Positions 33,328 to 44,739 of a DNA stretch of 64,000 nucleotides are shown one piece after another (the stretch's first letter is position 1; each line of letters opens with the position of its first letter). The DNA comes from Chamaelirium japonicum. Its lineage: Eukaryota; Streptophyta; Magnoliopsida; Liliales; Melanthiaceae. The DNA lies in NCBI GenBank assembly GCA_947650365.1, contig OX393549.1, positions 22,097,572-22,161,571 on the forward strand, written 5' to 3'. A program made the position numbers and the translations under genes. The notes under the pieces were generated by a model. It ran no database searches. It saw only the letters and a list, made by a program, of their open reading frames with translations, and was not told the origin of the DNA.

Positions 33328-34308
33328 TTAGGAAGGAGGTTGTGGTCCGTTCTTCCTAGGCTGAGAAGGTCCAGTCTTCTTGTAGAAGCAGTTCGATGCC
33401 ATATGGTTGGTTCGACCACATACGTAGCAGCAGCGTACTCCTTCTACTGGCTTCTTCTGGAATTTGGGGTTTTTGGTGAAAGGCTTCTTGTGGAATGGTT
33501 TATTTGGTTTGGGATAAAAGGACTTGGTTTTCTTATAGTGTTTAGGTTTTGATTCTATATTGTTTACCTTGGGTTTGGACTCGGAAAGAGATTTTTCTCT
33601 AAGTCTATGTTGTTCTTCTATCCTAATGGAATTGAAGACTTGGGTTAGAGATAGTTCTCCTTGGGAATGGTTTAGTTTTCTAGCAAAGTCAGACCAGGAT
33701 GATAGGAGTTTATCTATCAAGCAAGCTATCTGGAAGTTTTCATCTAGGGTTGATCCATTATCCTTGAGATAATGGACTAGATTCTCAAACTCGTGAATTT
33801 GTTCATTCATCGGTTTAGAATCATTCATTCTAAACTTGTTGAAATCAGCTACTTTGTAGCATTTGATCCCAGCATCATCTAGGCCGTACTTAGAATTTAG
33901 GGTATCCCAAAGTTCTTTGGCATCTTTTGAGGTATAGTAGATGTCATATAACCTATCGGAAAGGGATCCTAGGATACGGTGGCGACAAATATATTCTATT
34001 TCCTCAGGAGTCCTAGATGTGGAAGTAGAATCAGAGCCATCTGGGTTAGATGATCCACTACTGGTTTGGGCATGTTTCTCTATAGGGTTGGACTCATTTT
34101 CTGATTCGGTGGTGCTATCACTTATTGCAGACATAAGTCCAAGCAAGGACAACCAGAATCTCATCTGGTTTTGCCAACGCTTGAAATTAGCCCCATCAAA
34201 TTTCTCGGACTTCGCACTAAGGTACTCAGTTCTAGGGGAAGTCATTTCCAGGGTATGGGAGTTAAGCCTGAAATGAAACAAATTTTGTGTCAAAACAATA
34301 TTGTGCAC
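33328..34308 (-). CDS. gag: Copia half 1: Gag (up to 326 aa)
   Basis: Ty1/copia Gag of the UBN2 type. KFDGANFKRWQNQMRFWL near residue 37 is the signature of the capsid N-terminus. A DUF4219/UBN2-like body follows (AKELWDTLNSKYG, LPSSW-like LLSSWSDFARKL), then a Lys/Pro-rich linker and a CCHC knuckle, CYVCGRTNHMASNC, near 299. The biological start is probably the Met at residue 23 (about 34242), because the preceding residues overlap an acceptor-like TTTCATTTCAG. The frame is open. Confidence 0.9.
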   Translation of the reverse strand: MHNIVLTQNLFHFRLNSHTLEMTSPRTEYLSAKSEKFDGANFKRWQNQMRFWLSLLGLMSAISDSTTESENESNPIEKHAQTSSGSSNPDGSDSTSTSRTPEEIEYICRHRILGSLSDRLYDIYYTSKDAKELWDTLNSKYGLDDAGIKCYKVADFNKFRMNDSKPMNEQIHEFENLVHYLKDNGSTLDENFQIACLIDKLLSSWSDFARKLNHSQGELSLTQVFNSIRIEEQHRLREKSLSESKPKVNNIESKPKHYKKTKSFYPKPNKPFHKKPFTKNPKFQKKPVEGVRCCYVCGRTNHMASNCFYKKTGPSQPRKNGPQPPS

Positions 34309-34622
34309 TATTTTCTACGTGAACCAAAGTTATCTTCTTTTGTATAATAGTTGACCTGAGTATCGCTAGATTTGACTTTAGAAGTCCAAATGAGTTCTCC
34401 AAAGTATGACAGCCAGATCAGCTCCAGATGGGTGGTGGAGCACTTGGCTCGCTTAAATACCAGTCCGTTTTAGGCACGTATGCCTTTTTGACAAGCTTTT
34501 CTAGACACTGTCTAACTAAGGATGATTCATCGGAATTCTTTAAGTCACTTCTTCGTGAGAGACCCAAGTATAAATAAAAGAAAATAATTAAAGGGTTTTT
34601 TTAAAAAAAAAATTATCAAAAT

Positions 34623-34692
34623 CTCTAGATTATAGGGATACCAGACTAGTCACACATACACGAATGTATGTGCCGAGCTCTCCCTACTAGAG
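34623..34692 (-). other. Structured-RNA motif, copy 3, in the copia leader
   Basis: On the minus strand CTCTAG (34687-34692) pairs with CTAGAG (34623-34628), and TAGGGA (34681-34686) pairs with TCCCTA (34633-34638). The core AGCTCGGC is at 34672-34679. ACATACA-TTCG-TGTATGT forms a tetraloop hairpin (34654-34671), and the 3' strand is GTGACTAGTCTGG. The fold and core match the two copies in element A, although this is a different superfamily. It lies about 380 bases upstream of the gag start. Confidence 0.72.
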
Positions 34693-34768
34693 TCTTGATT
34701 TTATTTAGATTATGTGTTTGATTAGTTTTTTTTTTTTATAAAATATTAAATTTTAATTATGTGTAGTA

Positions 34769-34907
34769 AAACAATTTTTCACTTACACTAATATCGTATT
34801 ATCTATATTATACTAATGATCAAGCAATTTCTAATCAAAACAATTTTTCACTTACACTAATGTCGTATTATCTATATTATACTAATGATCAAGCAATTTC
34901 TAATCAA
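34769..34907. repeat. 68-bp tandem duplication at the junction of the two copia halves
   Basis: A segment starting AAAACAATTTTTCACTTACA and ending AAGCAATTTCTAATCA occurs twice in direct succession with one substitution (ATATCG / ATGTCG). It ends 17 bases before the copia homology of half 2. Confidence 0.88.
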
Positions 34908-34923
34908 TCAAGATGCTAACAAT

Positions 34924-35655
34924 ATACTTAGATCCGATCGAGGTGGAGAGTATACCTCTCATGAGTTAACCGAGTTCTGTGAAGAACACGGTATAATTCA
35001 TGAAGTCACAGCTCCCTATACCCCCCAATCCAACGGAGTAGCTGAACGTAAGAATAGAACCCTTATGGACATGGTTAATGCCATGCTAATTAGCTTAGGA
35101 GTATCTGAAAATTTGTGGGGAGAAGCACTAGTAACAGCCTGTTTCATACTTAACAGAATTCCCTCCAAAAAGAATAACCTCACCCTTTATGAAATGTGGA
35201 AGAATAGAAAACCCACTTTGGATTATCTTAAAGTGTGGGGGTGTTTGGCGAAAGTCAAGATCCCTGAAAATAAAAAGAAAAAGATCGGTCCAAAAACCAT
35301 AGATGCCATTTTCATAGGCTATGCATCAAATAGCAACGCTAACCGATTTTTAGTTTTTAATACCCAGATTAGTGAAATTACTAATAACACAATAATGGAA
35401 GCTAGAGATGCAACCTATTTTGAAGACATCTTTCCTTTTAGGACTAGAATTGGAATAGAACCTAGATCAAACGACACTGACATAGCATCGTGCTCTAGAA
35501 ACAAAAGACCAATTGAGGATAGCATTCCCACTGAACCTAGGAGAAGCTCTAGAGCTAGGACAGAAAAGATCTTCGATGACTTCTATGCTCTTCTAATAGA
35601 AGATACACCAATCAACTACGTAGATGCAATGAAGTCATTCGATTCTCCTTTCTGA
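34924..35655 (+). pseudogene. Copia half 2: integrase C-terminal part
   Basis: Plus-strand copy beginning inside the integrase core (LRSDRGGEYTSHELTEFCEEHG) and running through TPQSNGVAERKNRTLMDMVNAML. A TGA at 35653-35655 interrupts the frame where the family has a tryptophan (FWKEA). The first 651 bp are the inverted partner of 31837-32487, with several amino-acid differences. No gag or protease lies upstream. Confidence 0.88.
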
Positions 35656-35676
35656 AAAGAAGCTATAAATAACGAG

Positions 35677-37143
35677 ATGCAATCTATAGTCCAAAATCAA
35701 ACTTGGGAATTAGTAAACCTACCTCCAGGTTGTAAAACCATTGGATGTAAGTGGATCTTCAAGAAGAAACTTAGACCCGATGGATCGGTAGAGAAATTCA
35801 AGGCTAGGTTAGTAGCCAAAGGATTTACCCAAAAACCTGGAATAGACTACTTTGATGTGTATGCTCCTGTAGCTAGGATCACTACCATCAGAGTCCTTAT
35901 TGCATTAGCATCCATTAATAAGCTGGTAATTCACCAAATGGATGTAAAAACCGTTTTCTTAAATGGAGACTTAGATGAGAAAATCTATATGGATCAACCT
36001 GAGGGGTTTATAGTTTTAGGTCAAGAATCTAAGGTGTGTAAATTGATTAGATCTCTATATGGCCTAAAACAAGCACCCAAACAATGGCATAGGAAGTTTG
36101 ATGAAGTCATCACATCCGACGGTTTTGAAATAAACAAAACCGATGAATGTGTATACCATAAGGTTAGTAATAATGGCATCATCATTCTCTGTTTGTATGT
36201 GGATGATATCCTAATCTTTGGATCTAACATTCAAGCAGTAAATGAAGTAAAACATTTTCTGTCCCAAAATTTTGATATGAAGGACTTAGGTCAAGCAGAT
36301 GTGATACTAAACACAAAAATCATTAGAAATGATGATAGTATCACACTAACTCAATCTCACTATACTAAGAAGATCCTTAGGAAATACTTTTACTTTGATT
36401 GTACTTCAGTATCCACACCTTATGATCCTAATATTCACCTTAAGAAAAACATAGGTTTACCTGTGTTACAAAAGGAATATGCACAAATAATTGGATCGTT
36501 AGGATATTTAGCTAACTATACTAGACCCGATATAGCTTACACAGTAAGTCGTCTAAGTAGATACACACACAATCCAGATAAAAGCCATTGGAATGCCCTA
36601 GAAAGAGTAATGAAATATCTTAAGGGCACACTAAACTATGGCCTTCAATTTAGTAGTTATCCAGCCGTCTTAGAAGGCTATACTGATGCTAATTGGATCA
36701 GTGACAACCTGGATGTAAAATTTACAACCGGTTTTGTCTTCCTATTAGAAGGTGTAGCTGTCTCTTGGAAGTCCACCAAGCAGACAGTAATGGCTAAGAG
36801 CACAATGGAATCTAAAATGATAGCCCTAGATACCACTAGTATAGAAGCCGAGTGGTTAAGAGACCTTATAGCTGATATACCCATAGGAGAGAGACCTATA
36901 CCAGCTATATCTATTCATTGCGATTGTAAGTCAGCAATTGATAAATGCAAACAAGAAAATGCAAATATAAAAATGAATCGACACTTAAAAGTGCGACATA
37001 AATCATTAAGGTATAAACTAAAATACCAAATAATTACCCTAAATTTTGTGAGGTCTGAGAAGAATATTGCTGATCAGCTCACAAAGGGGTTGTCTAGAAC
37101 AGTGGTTCTAGAAGCGTCGAGGGGGATGGGATTAAGCCTATAA
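35677..37143 (+). CDS. Copia half 2: reverse transcriptase and RNase H (488 aa)
   Basis: This frame covers the whole RT and RNase H of a Ty1/copia Pol. RT begins [22 protein letters not shown]. It keeps [19 protein letters not shown], the block [16 protein letters not shown] and the active site [10 protein letters not shown] near residue 179. RNase H follows with [10 protein letters not shown] near 334, [20 protein letters not shown] near 380 and [14 protein letters not shown] near 419, ending RGMGLSL. It is open after the single upstream TGA and was probably functional recently. Confidence 0.93.
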   Translation: MQSIVQNQTWELVNLPPGCKTIGCKWIFKKKLRPDGSVEKFKARLVAKGFTQKPGIDYFDVYAPVARITTIRVLIALASINKLVIHQMDVKTVFLNGDLDEKIYMDQPEGFIVLGQESKVCKLIRSLYGLKQAPKQWHRKFDEVITSDGFEINKTDECVYHKVSNNGIIILCLYVDDILIFGSNIQAVNEVKHFLSQNFDMKDLGQADVILNTKIIRNDDSITLTQSHYTKKILRKYFYFDCTSVSTPYDPNIHLKKNIGLPVLQKEYAQIIGSLGYLANYTRPDIAYTVSRLSRYTHNPDKSHWNALERVMKYLKGTLNYGLQFSSYPAVLEGYTDANWISDNLDVKFTTGFVFLLEGVAVSWKSTKQTVMAKSTMESKMIALDTTSIEAEWLRDLIADIPIGERPIPAISIHCDCKSAIDKCKQENANIKMNRHLKVRHKSLRYKLKYQIITLNFVRSEKNIADQLTKGLSRTVVLEASRGMGLSL

Positions 37144-37667
37144 GAAAGATCACCACGGTAGCAACCCAACCTCACGGAGGTTCAATGGTAGAAACAAGCC
37201 GTATTGGTGACTATGAGGAGCACTAGTTTTACCTACTCTCATCCCTATGGCATCAGTGCTCATAAAAGCAAGGGTAGGATGAGTTCAAAACTCTTAAATG
37301 ATTCCGAGATCCTTGAGACAGAGTGCCTCCTTGCTCGTACTCTTTGAGGAATCACCGATATGTGTGGTCGTAAGGCCGCGACTATGAGATTAGGGCTGAT
37401 CTCGAATACACACATAAGATACCTGCGCAAGGCCGTTAATAGCGCTACCCGTTTAGAACATCAGCATAGCCATACTGTGTGTGACACTTGTTAAAGTCTG
37501 AATCATGGTCCTAAGTTCAAAGACATAGTCTACTAAAGGTGCCACAGACCAAAACAATTTTTACTAAGTAAAGGTTCAAACCGAGAGGTACCTCTTACGA
37601 ACTCATAGTACAAGGAGACCAGCAAATTCTCTTATTTTAAATTTTTTAATATTTAATATTTTTAAAA
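37144..37667 (+). other. Copia 3' untranslated region with a long hairpin
   Basis: Non-coding. TATGTGTG (37359-37366) pairs with CACACATA (37409-37416), enclosing a GTCG/CGAC stem (37367-37370 with 37379-37382). Confidence 0.55.
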
Positions 37668-37668
37668 C

Positions 37669-37679
37669 ATGTGGGGGAT
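37669..37679 (+). promoter_or_regulatory. Copia polypurine tract
   Basis: ATGTGGGGGAT immediately precedes the LTR start TGTTAAC. Confidence 0.85.
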
Positions 37680-38306
37680 TGTTAACTTTTTTATTAATTT
37701 TATTATTATTGTGTTTTAAAACCTTTTGTAACGGTATAGCCGTTGCACACATTCAAACCTTTGTGCAACGGCTATAACGGTCACATTCAAACCCATTATG
37801 GCTTGGATTTTAAAGTCCAAAATAATGGGCTGCCATCACACCCCTTGGTGGGCTATAAAATGGGCCCAAAACCTATGACTAAAGATACACTTTCATCATC
37901 TTTTGCTCTTGAAACTCTGCTCCAAAAATCTTCATTTTCAATTTTCTTTAAGTTTTTTGCTGGGCTCCTGAAGGCGATAGTGCGGTGTTCGTGTGCCTTC
38001 TCCGAGGCGTGCCAACGAGAAGGAAAGGAGGCCATCCTCTTAACTCTTCTTCTTTCTGAATTGCTAGGCTCTTAATAGTACTATTTGCTTATGTTTTAAT
38101 TTAGCTATAATATTATCATATTCATACTCCTCTACAAAATTCTCATTTTGGATCCTTCACTAGGATTCATTCGTAATTTTATTGTCTCATATTTTCATCT
38201 TTTTTATTTGGCAATATTTGGAATATAAAGTTGTCATCCATCTCACATCTAATTAAAATAAATTAAGATTTGAAATATTTGTTTAGCAAGCGAATTATTT
38301 CCAACA
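37680..38306 (+). repeat. Copia 3' LTR (627 bp)
   Basis: It begins TGTTAAC after the polypurine tract and ends TTTCCAACA. A TATA box (TATAAAA) is at 37854-37860. Upstream is a 15-bp perfect inverted repeat (37735-37749 with 37762-37776) containing CCGTTG/CAACGG. No second LTR of this sequence occurs in the window, so neither half-element has a 5' LTR. Confidence 0.85.
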
Positions 38307-40553
38307 GAAAACACGTCAAATTGCATACTACCAACACTACTTATGGGATTGAACATCAAGTATTCCAAAATCTATGTCTCAGATGGTTCCACAATAGATA
38401 GCTTTACTCTGACAATTGGTAGTAATCTCATTGACTCACTCCAAGATTTGAGGATCGATCATAAATCAGAGTTTAGACTTAACTGAACGATAGCCAACAA
38501 GCTAGTCATGAGAGACATAATCAACGAAAAGAACTTCTTGTCAACTAGTCCCAAAACTAGCTATGGGCGATCATCACAGCAAGACTAGGATCTAGAGAAA
38601 ATTCATAATTAAAATTAACTCCTCACAGGCATAAGAAGACCAAAACAAACTAACCAAAATAATTATAATAACTCGAAACTATTGAAAGTAAAATAGAACC
38701 AATTAGATCCTTCCAACGTAACTCTTGGGAGAAAAAAAATGATAATCAAGAAGAAAAAAAATCGGGCAATCTCAGAGTCACCAAGAATAAACAGAATTGT
38801 TCAAAAAAATTTAAACAAACAAGAGCAATTAGAATCAATACGGACAAAATTAAGTATAACCTGAAACAAATCAAAGGAGATTAACACTGCAAAATATAGA
38901 AAAATTCAAATCGGGCTATCGAAGATCGGTCGGTAAAAGTCAAAAATAAACTCAAAAAACTAAGAATTGGAAATAGACTAGATCATATTAAAAAGAACCA
39001 AAACTATCACACCATCCTAAACAAGAATGAAAGCAAATCAAGAAAAGACTAAGCATCTGAGGAAAAATTTAAACCAACACTACAAGGGCTAAGAAATCAA
39101 ATGAAAATCAAGAACTACAATCGATTTAGAATTAACAAAGTTAAGCGGGAAATAACCCAGAGTGAACTAAGAAGAAACACAAGGAGGTCATAACGCATCA
39201 TGTGCCAGAGCCAACTATGAAGCAGATCAGAATCACTAGACTATGGAATAACTTAAAATCAATAGTTCTCTACTATAAGACCACTGACTGAAAGAAAACT
39301 CGAAACTGAACAAATAAGGCATAGTTCGAGTAAGATCAGAATTGATCTCCAAAAACTTGAAATATTCAAAATAGATAGAAACCATTAGCCAAAAAAAAAA
39401 GTGGATAACATGTCAATCACAGAATGCAACAGCTAAAATATAAACACAGCCAGGTGTAGACGAATGCACCTAAAAACTGACAAGAGTGGCGAATCATGCC
39501 GGAGACTGACGAAGAAATGCTAATTGGTAATGATATTCACTTGATCACGGGAGGATCAAAAGATAAGATGAAAGTCTAACTCTCCAAAAGAAGACACCAA
39601 ACCAACCAAGAACAATCATACAGTCGAAACCTATTATCTCAAACCATGATGAGTTGAAAAAAAAAATCCAAGAAAAACTACAAAACTTACACTCGTGAAA
39701 AAGCTATAAGCTACTACCACTAGGAGACAACTGCAAAAAGATAATTGAAAACTGAGTAAATGTTGAAAAACAGATTTGGTAACTCGAGTCGAGATCTAAT
39801 AATCAAGAAGAATAGAAGGTATGGAGAAGACATAATACATTTTATACTAAAACACTAGATCCAGAGCCTTAGCTGATCAAGACACTTCCTCAAATTCTAT
39901 TAACCCATATAAGGTAATTAGGAAAAATCAAAAGCTTGTATCCGTGATAGAAATTATTAACTAATAATCAATATCTGAGATAAAAATAACTAGTAAGCAC
40001 GTCGACATAAGAATACATTAAGATGACGGTACTCTAAAAGTTCGAATAAACAGGTATAACTTGGCAGGAAGACCTAGAACCAAATATTAAACCATCCTGA
40101 ACCCAATCTCTAGAATCGATCCTATACGAAGGGAGAAATACTTCGAAACAGTCGAATAGATATTTACTATTGGAATGACTCATAACACCAAAGAATATAG
40201 AACATGCGCAGAGTGGGATGCATCACCCATAGCCATAAAGAATGATCTCTAATTATACTCAGTTAAAACCTTGCATTATAAAATATATATATCAAATGAA
40301 TGACATCGAAGGACACATACTAGTATCATATGCCTGAATACTATGACATCGACCTAGGAACATATCTCCATGCTCTGAGAAGAGAGAGATAGAACCTATG
40401 ACGGACTCCTATACCTAAGATAAGAATAATAAGGATTATGAATCATAATATGTTACCACTTCTAGTATTAGCCATCATCAATACAACTACCCATTAGAGA
40501 ACCACTCTAAGACCTAAACTTCTACTCCAACAATTCTAACCCCTAGAACCATA
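38307..40553. other. AT-rich non-coding DNA, about 2.2 kb
   Basis: A-rich plus strand with no frame resembling a known protein and no obvious tandem structure. Because a minus-strand primer-site remnant follows at 40559-40569, part of this may be the inside of a non-autonomous minus-strand LTR element. Confidence 0.5.
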
Positions 40554-40664
40554 TCCCTATGCTCTGATACCAGCTGTCATGTCTCAAAAATTTGGAACCG
40601 ATCCCTGGGGTGTGAGGTGAGAAAAACCAAGGGATTTAGGATTTAGTCGCCTAACTACACCAAT
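40554..40664 (-). mobile_element. Truncated minus-strand LTR end with tRNA-Met primer site
   Basis: GCTCTGATACC (reverse complement of the initiator-Met primer site GGTATCAGAGC) is followed after a few bases by TGTCATGTCTCAAAAATTTGG. This fits the 3' end of a 5' LTR of a chromovirus-like element on the minus strand. It is cut off after about 85 bp by the next remnant. Confidence 0.55.
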
Positions 40665-41880
40665 TATCCCCGGCAACAGCCAAAAACTTGTTGCGATCTA
40701 AACTAATCCTAAATTAAGGAGTTAATTTGATCTAAATTATAACTCGTAAGTGCACGAATCGCTTTGTAGGAGCGGCACGTATTATGAGGTCGATCCCACA
40801 GGGATTGCTAATGAGGGAACTGTCTAATCTAGGGTTATTAGTTATTTAACCTAAATTACTTAATGAGCAATATTGTTGATTTGGTTTTATGAGATTGTTA
40901 TGAAAAAGTAAACTAAGCAGGATTAAAGCATGCAAATTAATTAATGTAATGCGGTGCAGTGTGGAAGTTCAGATATGGATGCGATACTAAGGCGATCGAA
41001 TCCACCGCTAGATTATCGTAGATTTTATGTTTAAATTATGATATTCTAAATTTAGGCAAGTAGCATGCGGAAAACAAATTCTGTGCTTTCTCGAGATGCG
41101 ATCATTAAAGCTTTTCTATATAATTATCTAATATTAGATTCAACTCAAGCATGGGTAATAAAACGAAGCATCAAACATCTAGGTTAAGCACAATGGATCA
41201 AAGCACATAAGCAGAGCATCCGATATCTGAGTTAAGCATGCAAGATCTGGGTTTTAATTATTTAATTAAAATAGGCCTAATTGCATGATGATCAATTATA
41301 GTGCTAACCACAAAACATACGTAGGTATGGATTGTGAGAGCAAATTGAACCATCAATCAATTAAGAATTGAATCGCATAAAACATGAAGGAGCATTGGCA
41401 TAAAACACATAAAATAAACCTAACATCTACTAGATCCAAGGTTTCATCTAGGCCTTAGTAAGAAATTTAGCTAGACATGGTTTTTGTTACATCAAGGGAA
41501 AAATTGAAAAGAAACAAAGTACAGATCATCTTTGAAGATTGTGCCGTAGATTCCATCTTCTTCGATCTTGTTCCTTGATGCTTTCTCTACTTCGGATCGT
41601 TCATGTTGTAGCTTCGATAATGGAGTGATAGTAGCTCGATGATGGATGAAAGATGGCTCGGGTGATGGCGGAAGATGGTGATGTTGATGATGGGTTGAAG
41701 GTATGGTGATGGGGAGGATTAAGGTTTTTGGTCGAGGATGGTAGAGGCTCTCGGGTTTTGTAGAATATAGTCCGATGGTGTGAATTGTGACAAAGAGCCC
41801 TCCAGTCTCGATCATGCAATGGCCAAAGAGTCCGCCTATTGATGGTAGAAGAGGTTCTAAAGGTCCCCCCCTGACCAAGA
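40665..41880 (-). mobile_element. Athila-type LTR remnant on the minus strand
   Basis: On the minus strand this ends ...AATCCCTGTGGGATCGACC ... CGCAACA, followed by a shortened tRNA-Asp primer site (TGGCTGTTGCCGGGGA, two bases deleted). This mirrors the end of element A's LTR. A CATCAC-rich stretch (about 41600-41720) corresponds to the R/U5 part. The LTR terminus is at about 40690; the other edge is uncertain. It is diverged from element A and not a recent copy. Confidence 0.8.
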
Positions 41881-42350
41881 GTTCGCCCTCGTCTCCACAG
41901 AGGTCGCCTACAGTAAGGCAGTACCAAATCGACAGGTGTCACCACCCCCATGGGGCTACGTGGACAACTACGAGCCACGAAAGCCGATCAAAGTCGGTCT
42001 AGGACCTTCCAGATTAGAGATTTCCAGAATCTCCACCTAGCAAGGACAAGACCGATGCATCCCCCTTTACCACCGCCTGGCAGGCTAAACGATAAAGGCC
42101 ATAAAGAGCCCATGTGGGCTGGCACATGGGGGCGTCGAAGGTGCGGGAAGACACCACCACATGACAAACTCTAGTGGTCTGTAAAAAGTCTATAAAGGTA
42201 CAACCCCCGGCTCCAAATTACATGTTCGAAACTCAAAACCCTACCACTTCAAACTACTACAGCTCTCCCTTGTTCGAACCAACACTGACTTGAGCGTCGG
42301 AGGGTCTGCACTCCTAAGGGAACCAGCCATTCTCACGCTTTCTCTGTCTT
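41881..42350 (+). mobile_element. Probable Tat-type LTR remnant before element E gag
   Basis: The stretch contains a TATA-like TCTATAAAGG at about 42190 and the U5-like GACTTGAGCGTCGGAGGGTC near 42283, a word typical of Tat-lineage LTRs. It ends in an acceptor-like CTTGCAG just before the gag fragment. It is not homologous to the LTR at 45664-46389, so element E is chimeric or this is a separate insertion. Confidence 0.5.
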
Positions 42351-42429
42351 GCAGGACGACCGCATGAGTCAGCGAAAAATATCCCCCAAACATTGGTGTT
42401 TCAGAATGCTCTCTACTATGACCTACATA

Positions 42430-42930
42430 CTTACAATGACTTCACGCAACCCACCATCCTCTCTCAGTGTGATGTTTGATTGCATTCAATGGGAGATAGA
42501 AGTCGAAGATGATCAGGTGACTCGGAAGGGACGCGAAGCTAAATACCGACCTGCGGAGAAAGAGCCGTCTAGGCAGACGGCTAAAGCCCATAATGTCAAA
42601 GTACCAGAACCAACACCCGCTAAGTGACCAAGGGATGACTACCACAAGTCTCCACCAGTCTAGAGGACAAAGTTTACTGATTGGAATCTACCAATCGACC
42701 AAATCTTGTACTAGATACAACATGAAGAGTTCCTTCACTGACTGAATCCATTACAACTAGACACCAAGCTCACCGTCAACAAATTTGTGTACTGCGACTT
42801 CCATCGCTGCCACAGTCACCCGACAATTCGATGCTTCTGGCTAAATTACCATTTGGTAGATCTATTGCATGAAGGCCATCTCCAAGAGTTCACCTGCAAA
42901 CAAGATCAACGCCCTTTCTCCGCGGTAAAA
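42430..42930 (+). pseudogene. Element E Gag fragment
   Basis: Two short frames carry the rear part of a Tat-type Gag: a capsid end IQWEIEVEDDQ (compare VQREIEVEDNQ in element B), then after stops the nucleocapsid cluster YCDFHRCHSHPTIRCFWL. The N-terminal half is missing. Confidence 0.82.
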
Positions 42931-42989
42931 GGAAAAGAGATATGCTGGGTTCGGATTGTGTCTGCTCAGCACTCGATGTCTTTGGCACT

Positions 42990-43660
42990 CACGGGACTAT
43001 GCACCATCAAGCCTTGACTGGAAAAGACTTTGATCGACAAGTTTGGCGCATCTATAATATTCTATCATTGTCGAACAAAGAAGAGAGCTGGGTTGAGAAA
43101 CCAGTCAAGGGCTTGGCTTGGCCTTCTATTTTCTTCACGGATCAAGATCTACAGGGAGTGCATGCCCCGCATCGAGATCCTTTAGTATTATGGCTCACCC
43201 TTGACGAAAGTATTGTTAACCGAATACTCATTGACACCGACAGTTCGATCGATATTATGGTCTTCGACTGTTTCAAGCATCTGAGACATAGATACGAAAG
43301 CCTAGACGTTATCCCGATAGTCATCACAAGCTTCAATGGTGCATAAAGCAAGACTATGGGAGAAGCAAGATTCATACTCGATCTTAGTAAAGAGATGCGA
43401 GTTTCCATAAGATTCGTGGTCATTGAAGGAACCTCAAATTACATCATCCTAGGGCAACCATTCCTCTATCAAATCAGTGCAGTCCCTTCACCATACTATC
43501 AACTCTTTAAATTCCCACTAAGAGAGGGCATCGTATGCATCCGAGGGAATCAACAGTCTGGACGTTCATGCGAAGTAGCAGCAACAAAGATGGATCGGAG
43601 AGTGAATCTCGCACCGCCAAAGTCCTCAATAGACGAAGCAGGCCCCTCCACGAGCTAGCA
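42990..43660 (+). pseudogene. Element E protease, degenerate
   Basis: Tat-type retropepsin in two frames split near 43347. The catalytic loop reads ILIDTDSSIDIMVF (G changed to D, so D-T-D) and the later strand IILGQPFLYQISAVPSPYYQ. The altered glycine and the stop make an active enzyme unlikely. Confidence 0.82.
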
Positions 43661-43889
43661 ACTAAGGGAGCCCCCACTACCAGAACCTCTACCTGCAAAG
43701 TGGGAGGCCTCACCTTCAATTGAAGAGATTTCCTGAGTAGACCTTGGCAACGACACTCTCCCTCGAGTGATATTCATTGGTATCAGTCTTAGCAATGCAG
43801 AAGTGCAAGACATGGTATCGTTCCTCAGGTCCAATATCGACGTATTCATTTGGAGCTTCGAAGACATGCCCGAGATCAATCCGGATGAC

Positions 43890-44700
43890 GCATGTCATTA
43901 ACTCACAATCAAAAAAGGGGCAAGCGTAGCCAAGCAGATGTCACAAACAAATAGACCAGAGCGACTGATTTCATTTTGAGAGGAGATCAACAAGTTGCTT
44001 GCGACAGGCTTTATTCGTGAAGTAGAGTGCCCAACTTGAATCTCCAACATCGTTGTCATCCCAAAGAAGAATGGGAAGATTAGAGTCTGCATTGACTTTA
44101 CCAACCTCATCAAGGCCTGCCCTAAAGATCCATTTCCTATGCCAAGGATAGATAGACTCATTGACACCACCGCCGGGCATTAGCTTCTATCTTTTATGAT
44201 GGGTACTCAGGCTACAATCAAATTCCTTTACATCGAGATGATCAAGATAAGATATGCTTCGTGACAGATAGAGGCCTCTACTACTACAACATCATATCCT
44301 TCGGCCTCAAGAATGTAGGGTTAACCTACCAAAGGCTAGACATGAATATGTACAAGGAGCATATCAGTCGCAACATCAATGTCTATATCGATGACCTGCT
44401 TACCAAGAGTCAAATTAGAGCCGAGCACCTCTTAGACCTCACTGAAACCTTACGAGTCCTAATGAAGTATCACATAAAGCTCAATCCAGCCAGATGCACC
44501 TTCAGTGTATAATCGGGTAAATTCTTGGGTCATTTGGTGACCAGAAGGGGCATCGAAGCAAATCCGGACCAAATTTGGGCAATTTCGAAAATGCCATCAC
44601 CTTCCACTCATAAGGAGATTCAGTGCCTCACGGGAAGATTGGTCGTCGTACTTAACCGATTCATCTCTAAGTCCTAGGATAAGTACAAACCACTCTTCGA
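43890..44700 (+). pseudogene. Element E reverse transcriptase, degenerate
   Basis: Fragments of Ty3 RT in shifting frames: GKIRVCIDFTNLIKACPKDPFPMPRID near 44080-44160, then SFGLKNVGLTYQRLDMNMY and the active site VYIDDLL near 44385. Several stops and frameshifts interrupt it. Confidence 0.88.
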
Positions 44701-44739
44701 CAAGCTTCGCAAAGCTCATATTTTGGGGTGGGACACGAC

